Shown here: positions 34,280 to 40,706 of the stretch, piece by piece | Layout: every line of letters starts with the position of its first letter | Position numbering within the stretch: position 1 is the stretch's first letter | Origin: Streptomyces lateritius | GTDB lineage: Bacteria; Actinomycetota; Actinomycetes; Streptomycetales; Streptomycetaceae | NCBI RefSeq assembly: GCF_014649715.1 | Contig: NZ_BMTO01000024.1 | Span: 1 to 64,000 of the forward strand | Length of the DNA stretch: 64,000 nucleotides | Reading direction: 5' to 3' | Notes under the pieces: model-generated | The model's database searches: none | Seen by the model: only the letters and a program-made list of their open reading frames with translations | Told to the model about the DNA's origin: nothing | Made by a program: the position numbers and the translations under genes

Positions 34280-34498
34280 ATGAGCACCGCCCCCGCCCAC
34301 GGCCCGCGAGATGCGAAGCAGTCCAGCCGTGATCCACATCCCGCATCCACCCCCCGGCCGGCACTGATCTTCGACGATCCGCTGGACCAGCAGTCCGCGG
34401 ACGACACGGACCGCGGGTGGGGCGAGCGGCCTCCGGGCGGCGACAGCGCCGCCGATCTCGCGCGCTTCCTGGATGAGAAGCCGCCGCACCACCTCTGA
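34280..34498 (+). CDS. Small conserved acidic protein near mscL
   Basis: A 72-residue hydrophilic protein with ALIFDDPLDQQSADDTDRGW in the middle and DLARFLDEKPPHHL at the end. I recall similar small proteins beside mscL in other streptomycetes, but no function is known. A TACCCT hexamer ends 6 bases before the ATG and no ribosome site is present, which suggests a leaderless mRNA. It converges with mscL, 19 bp apart. No membrane segment or signal is seen. Confidence 0.65.
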   Translation: MSTAPAHGPRDAKQSSRDPHPASTPRPALIFDDPLDQQSADDTDRGWGERPPGGDSAADLARFLDEKPPHHL

Positions 34499-34517
34499 CG
34501 CCGGCGCGAGCCGTCGG

Positions 34518-35036
34518 CTAGGGGGTGGAGTGCGTCCCCGTACCCGTAGCCGCCCCTGTCCCGGCTCCCGTACCGGCGCCCGAGGCCGGGCCGCGCTGGG
34601 CGACGAGGTGGTCGCGGATCTCCTTGAGCACCTCCAGTTCGCTGACCTCCATGGTCTCCTTGACGCCTTCCCGCGCCTTCTCCGCTTCCGCCCGCCTGGC
34701 CAGGTACTTCGCCATCGGCAGGACCATGAGGAAGTAGACGACGGCTGCCGTGATCAGGAAGCTCAGAGTGGCGCTGAGGACCAGGCCCCACTCGATCTGG
34801 ATGCCCTGCACCTCGCCGTTCACGATCTCGCAGGTGCCCTTCAGGCAGGACTTGTAGCCCTCCAGGTCCTTGGTTCCGAAGGCACCGACCACCGGGCTGA
34901 TGACACCCTTGACCAAGGCGTTGACGATGTTGGTGAACGCGGCTCCGATCACGACCGCGACCGCCAGGTCGATCACATTGCCGCGCATGAGGAAGGCTTT
35001 GAAGCCCGCCATCACGCTTTCCTTCTTCGGGGTCAC
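34518..35036 (-). CDS. mscL: Large-conductance mechanosensitive channel MscL
   Basis: The 172-residue protein has the MscL N-terminus FKAFLMRGNVIDLAVAVVIG with the pore helix, a periplasmic loop with two cysteines (YKSCLKGTCEIV), and TM2 ending FLMVLPMAKYLARR. The C-terminal helical bundle (KETMEVSELEVLKEIRDHL) is followed by a Gly/Ala/Thr-rich tail with GTGTG repeats. It opens under membrane tension to release osmolytes. GTG 35036 is chosen over ATG 35012 because AAGG precedes it and family members begin with a KKES-type segment. An imperfect inverted repeat (35055-35066 with 35101-35113) lies in its leader. Confidence 0.93.
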   Translation of the reverse strand: MTPKKESVMAGFKAFLMRGNVIDLAVAVVIGAAFTNIVNALVKGVISPVVGAFGTKDLEGYKSCLKGTCEIVNGEVQGIQIEWGLVLSATLSFLITAAVVYFLMVLPMAKYLARRAEAEKAREGVKETMEVSELEVLKEIRDHLVAQRGPASGAGTGAGTGAATGTGTHSTP

Positions 35037-35147
35037 CCGGCTGCCTTTCGTCGCGTGTGCGGTTGGTGGAGTCATTACGCCGTGAACGGCGCAGAGGCGT
35101 CCAATCCGCACACACGGGGCAGTGACCAGGCAGGCACTCCGTGCGAA

Positions 35148-35738
35148 TCAGTACAGCGTCACCGCCAGTTGGGACGTGACACCCGCACCGGCCAGAGCCG
35201 TCGCCGCCGTCCGTGGAACGGAGAGGACGACCAGCGCCCCACCGTCCGGACGAGTCTCGCCCACCGGCGGAATCTCGGCCACTCGGGCCCCCGTGGCGAC
35301 CACGCGCGCCGTACCGCCCCCGCCCATCGATGAGTTGGGTGCGGCGATCACGTCGACCCGGTCGCCGGGCCGCAACAGCCGTACCGTCGCCGCGTCCGCG
35401 ATCCGTACCGGTGCCGACACGAGGCGCACCGGGGCGGCTCGGCGCTGTTCCTTCACCACCGGGTGCGGCGGCGGGTCCGGGGAGACCTCGCCCGACCCAC
35501 CGGCCACCGCGAGAGCGGCCGCGGCCATCGTGAGGATCGCGGCCGGCGCCCGCCGCCTGCGTGCGAGCGCCCGGCGCAGGCGCTGCCGCCCGCCCCGTAC
35601 CCGTAACGGCTCGAACCGCGGTACGGCGCACCCCTCGGGAAGCAAGGCGGGGGAGTGGGTGGGATGGGTGGAGTGGGGGGTCATGGAGGGGGAGTGGGTG
35701 GAGTGGGAGTGCGTGGGGAGGGAGTGGGAGGGCGTCAT
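35148..35738 (-). CDS. SAF-domain (CpaB/RcpC-like) protein with His/Ser/Thr-rich N-terminus
   Basis: The roughly 196-residue protein has a low-complexity N-terminus of His, Ser, Thr and Pro, a basic stretch (RQRLRRALARRRRAP), one hydrophobic helix (AAILTMAAAALAVAG) and a C-terminal SAF fold (ATVRLLRPGDRVDVIAAP, then a final strand ALVVLSVP). SAF proteins of this type take part in Flp/Tad pilus assembly; no other Tad genes are near, so that role is doubtful. The start is uncertain because repeat DNA lies in the N-terminal part; an internal start after it would give a more usual length. Confidence 0.65.
   Translation of the reverse strand: MTPSHSLPTHSHSTHSPSMTPHSTHPTHSPALLPEGCAVPRFEPLRVRGGRQRLRRALARRRRAPAAILTMAAAALAVAGGSGEVSPDPPPHPVVKEQRRAAPVRLVSAPVRIADAATVRLLRPGDRVDVIAAPNSSMGGGGTARVVATGARVAEIPPVGETRPDGGALVVLSVPRTAATALAGAGVTSQLAVTLY
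35649..35733. repeat. G-rich simple-sequence tract
   Basis: About 85 bp of near-repetitive GGAGTGGGTGG-type sequence with many G runs of 3-6 on the plus strand. It codes, on the minus strand, for the His/Ser/Thr/Pro stretch of the SAF-domain protein. Such tracts can form G-quadruplexes and change length by slippage. Confidence 0.75.
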
Positions 35739-35772
35739 CGCGAACACCGCCTGTCCGGAGCCGAGTGCCGTG

Positions 35773-35789
35773 CCCCGGACCGTCCGGGG
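35773..35789. terminator. 17-bp palindrome after the MTA phosphorylase gene
   Basis: CCCCGGAC (35773-35780) and GTCCGGGG (35782-35789) form a perfect stem around one base, 94 bp past the mtnP stop and 35 bp above the SAF-protein start used here. It may be a terminator or an operator. Confidence 0.35.
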
Positions 35790-35882
35790 AACCGCTTCCA
35801 CCTTCCCGGCTCCGCGCCCGTCCCGCTCGCGCCTGTGGATGAGTCGCCGCCTGTGGACAACTCCCTCACCCCTCAGGGGGAT

Positions 35883-36761
35883 TTACGGAAGCTCGATCCC
35901 CAGGTCCCAGCCGTCGTGCGCATGCGTGCACAGGCAGTCGCGGTCGGCCGTCTCCGGCAGCGCTCCCACCGCGTCGAACAGCACCTCCCGCAGCCGTCCG
36001 ACGTTCTCGCCGAACACCCTCAGCACCTCGGTGTGCGACACGCCCTCGCCCGTCTCCGCGCCCGCGTCCAGATCCGTGACCAGGGCGAGCGAGGTGTAGC
36101 AGAGCCCCAGCTCCCGGGCGAGGACCGCCTCCGGGTGTCCGGTCATCCCGACCACCGACCAGCCCGCGGCCGCGTGCCACCGCGACTCCGCCCGGGTCGA
36201 GAACCTCGGCCCCTCGACGACGACCATCGTGCCGCCGTCGACCGCGTCCCAGCCCCGTCCGCGCGCCGCCTTCAGGGCCACGCGCCGCCCGTCCGGGCAG
36301 TAGGGGTCGGCGAAGGTGGTGTGCACGACGTTCGGGACCGCCCCACCCCAGGAGTCAGGCAGCGGCTCCCCGTCGAAGTACGTCTGCGCGCGGGTCTTCG
36401 TACGGTCGACCAGCTGGTCCGGTACGAGCAGGGTCCCGGGTCCGTACTCCTCCCGCAGGCCGCCCACCGCGCACGGCCCGAGCACCTGCCGCACGCCCAC
36501 CGAGCGCAGCGCCCACAGGTTGGCGCGGTAGTTGATCCGGTGCGGCGGCAGCGTATGGCCGCGGCCGTGCCGGGGCAGGAACGCGACCCGCCGTCCCGCG
36601 ACCTCGCCCAGGAAGAGGTCGTCGCTCGGGCTGCCGTACGGGGTGTCCACGGACACCTCCGTCACGTCCTCCAGGAAGGAGTAGAAGCCCGAGCCGCCGA
36701 TCACGCCGATGTCCGCGAAAGCGTGGTTTGCCTTGCTCGCCTTGGTCACCGTGACGATCAC
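35883..36761 (-). CDS. mtnP: S-methyl-5'-thioadenosine phosphorylase
   Basis: The 292-residue enzyme has ADIGVIGGSGFYSFLED at residue 16, FLPRHGRGHTLPPHRINYRANLW with the phosphate/base pocket near 61-83, and a VVEGPRFSTRAES segment near 174, all typical of MTA phosphorylase. It splits methylthioadenosine from polyamine or homoserine-lactone-like metabolism into adenine and methylthioribose phosphate. GTG 36761 is used; GTG 36749 is also possible, with no clear ribosome site for either. It lies downstream of fmdB, separated by a hairpin. Confidence 0.92.
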   Translation of the reverse strand: MIVTVTKASKANHAFADIGVIGGSGFYSFLEDVTEVSVDTPYGSPSDDLFLGEVAGRRVAFLPRHGRGHTLPPHRINYRANLWALRSVGVRQVLGPCAVGGLREEYGPGTLLVPDQLVDRTKTRAQTYFDGEPLPDSWGGAVPNVVHTTFADPYCPDGRRVALKAARGRGWDAVDGGTMVVVEGPRFSTRAESRWHAAAGWSVVGMTGHPEAVLARELGLCYTSLALVTDLDAGAETGEGVSHTEVLRVFGENVGRLREVLFDAVGALPETADRDCLCTHAHDGWDLGIELP

Positions 36762-36782
36762 ACTAACGGCCGAGGTGAACGC

Positions 36783-36816
36783 CGGAAGCCCTACCGCGAC
36801 GGCGGTAGGGCTTCCG
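36783..36816. terminator. Perfect 15-bp hairpin between fmdB and mtnP
   Basis: CGGAAGCCCTACCGC (36783-36797) is exactly complementary to 36802-36816 with a 4-base loop. It lies 17 bp after the fmdB stop and 21 bp above the mtnP start, so it probably insulates the two genes. Confidence 0.75.
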
Positions 36817-36833
36817 TGAAAACCTGGGTCGGG

Positions 36834-37154
36834 TCAGGCGGCCGAGCTGGAGCTCGTCGAAGCCGACGTCGTGGACGCGGACGAACTCGACGAAGCGGCC
36901 GGCTTCGCGTCCGAGGAGGACGACGAAGAGGCGGTCGCCGACTTGGACGTCGAGGCGGGCGAGCTGCTGGACGAGGAGCCGCGGCTGTCGTTCCGGTAGA
37001 AGCCGGAACCCTTGAAGACGATGCCGACCGCCGAGAACACCTTCTTCAGGCGTCCCTTGCAGGCCGGGCACTCGGTCAGCGCGTCATCGGTGAACTTCTG
37101 CACCGCCTCGAGGCCCTCGCCGCACTCGGTGCACTGGTACTGGTAGGTCGGCAC
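36834..37154 (-). CDS. FmdB-family zinc-ribbon protein with Ser-rich tail
   Basis: The 106-residue protein begins with PTYQYQCTECG and has a second knuckle CPACKG, giving the four-cysteine FmdB zinc ribbon (Cys8, Cys11, Cys30, Cys33), followed by FSAVGIVFKGSGFYRND. After residue 60 the protein is almost only Ser, Ala and Thr. The GTG at 37154 is fixed by AGGAGG 7 bases upstream. FmdB-type proteins have no settled role, though several are linked to stress or translation. A CIRCE-like heat-shock operator overlaps its ribosome site. Confidence 0.87.
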   Translation of the reverse strand: MPTYQYQCTECGEGLEAVQKFTDDALTECPACKGRLKKVFSAVGIVFKGSGFYRNDSRGSSSSSSPASTSKSATASSSSSSDAKPAASSSSSASTTSASTSSSSAA

Positions 37155-37165
37155 TTGTCTTCCTC

Positions 37166-37192
37166 CTGGCACTCACACTCATCGAGTGCTAA
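37166..37192. promoter_or_regulatory. CIRCE-like element (HrcA operator) before fmdB
   Basis: Read on the minus strand, TTAGCACTC is followed by exactly 9 bases and GAGTGCCAG. The CIRCE consensus is TTAGCACTC-N9-GAGTGCTAA, so 16 of 18 arm positions match, and the changed arm fits the actinobacterial GGCACTC variant. It lies 12-38 bp above the fmdB start, overlapping the AGGAGG edge. Confidence 0.75.
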
Positions 37193-37222
37193 CGACGATC
37201 CATAGTGACGTATTCCGCCGGA

Positions 37223-38626
37223 TCAGTCCACCGTCACCGGCACTCGGTGACCGATACCACGCGTCCCACGCGCCGCGACCCGCCCCGCCGCGCGCGGCGA
37301 CAGCCGGGAGCGCAGTGCCACCAGGGTGGCCAGAGCGAGCGCGGTGCCCACCAGCGGCACCAGGAATCCGGTGCTCGCGCCGTGCTCGTCGGCCAGCCGT
37401 CCGGCGACCGTCACGGCCGCGGCCTGGCCCAGCGCCACGGCGCCCGTGAGCCAGGTGAAGGCCTCGGTACGGGCGGAGGCCGGGACGAGGGTCTCGACGA
37501 TGGTGTAGCCGGTGATCAGGGCCGGGGCGATGCACAGGCCGACGACCAGACCGAGGGCGCCGAGCAGCAGCACGGAGTGCGCGGACCAGAGCAGCGAGGC
37601 CGCCACGGTGAGTCCGGCGTAGCCCAGGATCAGGCGGCGGCGGGGGCCGATCTTCCAGGCGACGGCGCCGCACGCGATGCCCGCGAGCATGTTGCCCGCG
37701 GCGAAGATCCCGTACAGCAGGCCGTTGGCGCCGGGGTTGCCGATCTCCTCGGTGAACGCGGTCAGCGAGACCTGCATGCCGCCGAAGACGGAGCCGATGC
37801 CCAGGAAGGCGATGGCCAGGACGCGGACGCCCGGGATGGACAGCGCCGAGACGCGCGGCTGGGACGCGTTCGCCGCGATCGTGCCGTGGGCGGGCTGGGT
37901 GGCGCGCTGGGCGGCGAAGAAGAGGCCGCCGAAGAGCGTGAGCGCCGCTTCGGCGATCAGGCCGGCCGCCGGGTGCACGCCGGTGCAGAGCGCGGTCGCG
38001 AGGACCGGACCGACGACGAAGGTGAACTCGTCGGTGACCGACTCGAAGGCCGCGGCGGTCGGCATCAGCGGCGAGTTGTCGAGCTTGGCGGCCCAGCGGG
38101 CCCGGACCATCGGCCCGATCTGCGGGACGGAGGCGCCGGCCGGTACGGCCGCGAGGAACAGGGCCCACATCGGGGCGCCGGTCAGGGCGAGCACCACCAG
38201 CAGGGAGACGGCGGCGGAGTGGATGAGGACGCCGGGGACCAGCACGGCACGCTGGCCGAAGCGGTCGGCGAGCTTGCCGCTCTGCGGGGCGAACAGCGCC
38301 ATCGAGACGCCGGTGGCGGCGGCGACGGCACCGGCGCTGCCGTACGAGCCGGTGGTGTGCTGGACGAGCAGGACGATGCCGATCGTCAGCATCGCGAACG
38401 GCTGCCGGGCGGCGAAGCCGGGCAGCAGGAAGGACAGCGCTCCGGGGGTACGAAGGAGCCGGCCGTAACCGGCGGCCCGCTTGCCGGCCTTGCCCTGCGC
38501 CTTGTCCGGCGCGGCGTCGTGCGCCTGCGCCTGGGCCTGCGCCGCGTCGTGCGCCCGCGCCTTGCCCGTCGTCGTGCTGTTCTCCTCGGACGCGCGAGAC
38601 GTGTCAGAAGTGACCGTGGACACCAC
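37223..38626 (-). CDS. MFS transporter (Bcr/AraJ-like, 12 segments)
   Basis: The 467-residue protein has a 45-residue N-terminal Ala/Gln/Lys/Asp-rich tail and then about 12 membrane segments, with SGKLADRFGQRAVLVPG near residue 117 as motif A. It resembles the actinobacterial exporters often annotated as permeases of unknown substrate. The GTG at 38626 has AAGG 7 bases upstream; another GTG follows directly. It precedes fmdB on the same strand by 68 bp, but the CIRCE-like site in between argues for separate control of fmdB. Confidence 0.85.
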   Translation of the reverse strand: MVSTVTSDTSRASEENSTTTGKARAHDAAQAQAQAHDAAPDKAQGKAGKRAAGYGRLLRTPGALSFLLPGFAARQPFAMLTIGIVLLVQHTTGSYGSAGAVAAATGVSMALFAPQSGKLADRFGQRAVLVPGVLIHSAAVSLLVVLALTGAPMWALFLAAVPAGASVPQIGPMVRARWAAKLDNSPLMPTAAAFESVTDEFTFVVGPVLATALCTGVHPAAGLIAEAALTLFGGLFFAAQRATQPAHGTIAANASQPRVSALSIPGVRVLAIAFLGIGSVFGGMQVSLTAFTEEIGNPGANGLLYGIFAAGNMLAGIACGAVAWKIGPRRRLILGYAGLTVAASLLWSAHSVLLLGALGLVVGLCIAPALITGYTIVETLVPASARTEAFTWLTGAVALGQAAAVTVAGRLADEHGASTGFLVPLVGTALALATLVALRSRLSPRAAGRVAARGTRGIGHRVPVTVD

Positions 38627-38871
38627 GGTCCTTGCCTTTCTGCCGCCTGGTAGCGCGCCCGTGCACGGTGGTGCGGGTGCCGCCGAGAGCTGTCCTCATG
38701 CGCGGAACTGCGGTAGATACCGGGCCCCACTGCGAGGGCGCCGCGGCCGCCATACGGTCGCGCCAGCTCTGCGTCAGGCAGAGTTGGTTCGATCAAGTGT
38801 GCCTTCATGGTACAGGGAAAGGCGCCTTCCCGCCTGGGAAAACGCCCACCTGTGTCAATCGATGCCTGTGA

Positions 38872-40446
38872 TCAACCGGACGTTCGCTTGCGCGTCCCCT
38901 TTTTCGTCGGCTTGTGCGGGCGTCGCAGGTGCCGCGGAGGCGCGGCCACCGCCGTCGCGCCGCCCGTGCCGAGCCAGCCGGCCAGCTTTCCGCCCTGCCC
39001 GACGGCCCGCAGCCGCCGCTCCGTGGCGTCCCGTACGGGGTCGGTCGCGACGACGAGCAGTTCGTCCCCGCGCCGCAGCACGGTCGCCGGACCCGGTACG
39101 AAGCTCTTGTCGTCCCGTACGACGAGCGTGACCGCCGCCCCGGGCGGCAGCCGCAGCTCCCCGACCTCCACGCCGTGCATCTTGGAGCCGGCCGGAACGG
39201 CGACCGACAGCAGGTGCCCGCGCAGCCGCTCCAGAGGGGCCGACTCGACGCCCAGGTCGGCCGCCTCCGAGGAGTCGCCCAGCTTCAGCGCCTTGGCCAG
39301 CCAGGGCAGCGTCGGGCCCTGCACCAGCGTGTAGACCACGACGAGGATGAAGACGATGTTGAAGACCCGCTGGCTGCCCTCGATCCCGGACACCATCGGG
39401 ATCGTGGCGAGGATGATGGGCACCGCTCCGCGCAGGCCGGCCCAGGACATCAGGGCCTGCTCCTGCCAGGGGATACGGAACGGCATCAGGCTGACCAGGA
39501 CCTCCATCGGCCGCGCCACCATCGTCAGGACCAGGCCGATGACGACCGCGGGCCAGAAGTCGCCGACCAGCTTGCTCGGGGTCACCAGCAGACCGAGCAG
39601 GACGAACATGCCGATCTGGGCGATCCAGCCGAGGCCCTCGGCGAAGCCCCGGTTGGCCGGCGCGTGCGGGAGCTTGGCGTTGCCGAGGACCATCGAGGCC
39701 AGGTAGACGGCGAGGAAGCCCGAGCCGTGCGCCATGGCACCGGCCGCGTACGCCACCACGGCGATGGCCATGACGGCGATCGGGTAGAGGCCGGAGGCGG
39801 GCAGGGCCACGTGCCGCAGTCCGAAGGAGCCGAGGAAGCCGACCGCGAGGCCGATGGCCGCGCCGATGGCCAGTTCCAGGACGATCGTGCCGACCAGGAC
39901 GTACCAGGAGTCGACCGGTCCGACGGTCGAGAAGGCGACGACGAGGATCACGACGGGGGCGTCGTTGAAGCCCGACTCGGCCTCCAGGACGCCGGTCACC
40001 CGCGTGGGCAGCGGGACCTTGCGCAGCACGGAGAAGACGGCGGCGGCATCCGTCGAGGAGACGACCGCGCCGATGATCAGCGCCTGGCGCCACTCCAGGC
40101 CGACCAGGTAGTGGGCGGCCGCGGCCGTGATGCCCACGCTCACCGCGACGCCGACGGTCGACAGGACGACCGCCATCGGCAACGCGGGTTTGATCTCCTT
40201 CCACTTGGTGCCCAGGCCGCCCTCGGCCAGGATCACCACCAGTGCGGCATAGCCGATCACCTGGGTCAGTTCGGCGTTGTCGAAGGCGACGTTGCCGATG
40301 CCGTCCTGCCCTATGGCGACCCCGATCCCGAGATACAGCAGCAGGCTGGGGAGCCCGCTCCGGGACGAGATCCGCACCGCCGCGACAGCGATGAGCAGCA
40401 CGAGCGAGCAGATGAGCAGGAGTTCGTTGAGCTGGTGGACAGTCAG
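38872..40446 (-). CDS. K+/H+ antiporter (CPA1, CvrA/NhaP2-like) with probable CTG start
   Basis: The 524-residue protein has 12-13 membrane helices with GGLGTKWKEIKPALPMAVVL, ESGFNDAPVVILV near residue 151 (ion-binding Asp) and SWAGLRGAVPIILATIP, followed by a TrkA_C/RCK-type domain (LRGHLLSVAVPAGSKMHGVE). The first helix begins TVHQLNELLLICSLVLLI and is in frame only from CTG 40446, which has GGGAAGGA 7 bases upstream. No ATG, GTG or TTG exists in frame between the upstream stop and GTG 40401, which would delete part of helix 1. Related proteins begin with the same residues. Confidence 0.85.
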   Translation of the reverse strand: MTVHQLNELLLICSLVLLIAVAAVRISSRSGLPSLLLYLGIGVAIGQDGIGNVAFDNAELTQVIGYAALVVILAEGGLGTKWKEIKPALPMAVVLSTVGVAVSVGITAAAAHYLVGLEWRQALIIGAVVSSTDAAAVFSVLRKVPLPTRVTGVLEAESGFNDAPVVILVVAFSTVGPVDSWYVLVGTIVLELAIGAAIGLAVGFLGSFGLRHVALPASGLYPIAVMAIAVVAYAAGAMAHGSGFLAVYLASMVLGNAKLPHAPANRGFAEGLGWIAQIGMFVLLGLLVTPSKLVGDFWPAVVIGLVLTMVARPMEVLVSLMPFRIPWQEQALMSWAGLRGAVPIILATIPMVSGIEGSQRVFNIVFILVVVYTLVQGPTLPWLAKALKLGDSSEAADLGVESAPLERLRGHLLSVAVPAGSKMHGVEVGELRLPPGAAVTLVVRDDKSFVPGPATVLRRGDELLVVATDPVRDATERRLRAVGQGGKLAGWLGTGGATAVAAPPRHLRRPHKPTKKGTRKRTSG

Positions 40447-40706
40447 TGGCCGATCCTTCCCCTCGCATGCAGCCGGATCGTTCCTCCAGCAGCCGACACT
40501 TCGTTACCTTACCTAATCTTTAACGCTTTCTTGACGCCTTCTTTGTGCTTCCTGCGAGGCCTCCCGCCCAGCCGGAGCGGTCCCGGACCGGTGCCGGAGC
40601 GGTCCCGCGGCGGCCCCTCTTACCGGCACCGCGTCCGGGCGGCCACGGCGCTGCGCCTAAGGTTGCTCCCGTACTCCAGGATCACCCTGCCCCTCGAAGG
40701 ACAGCG

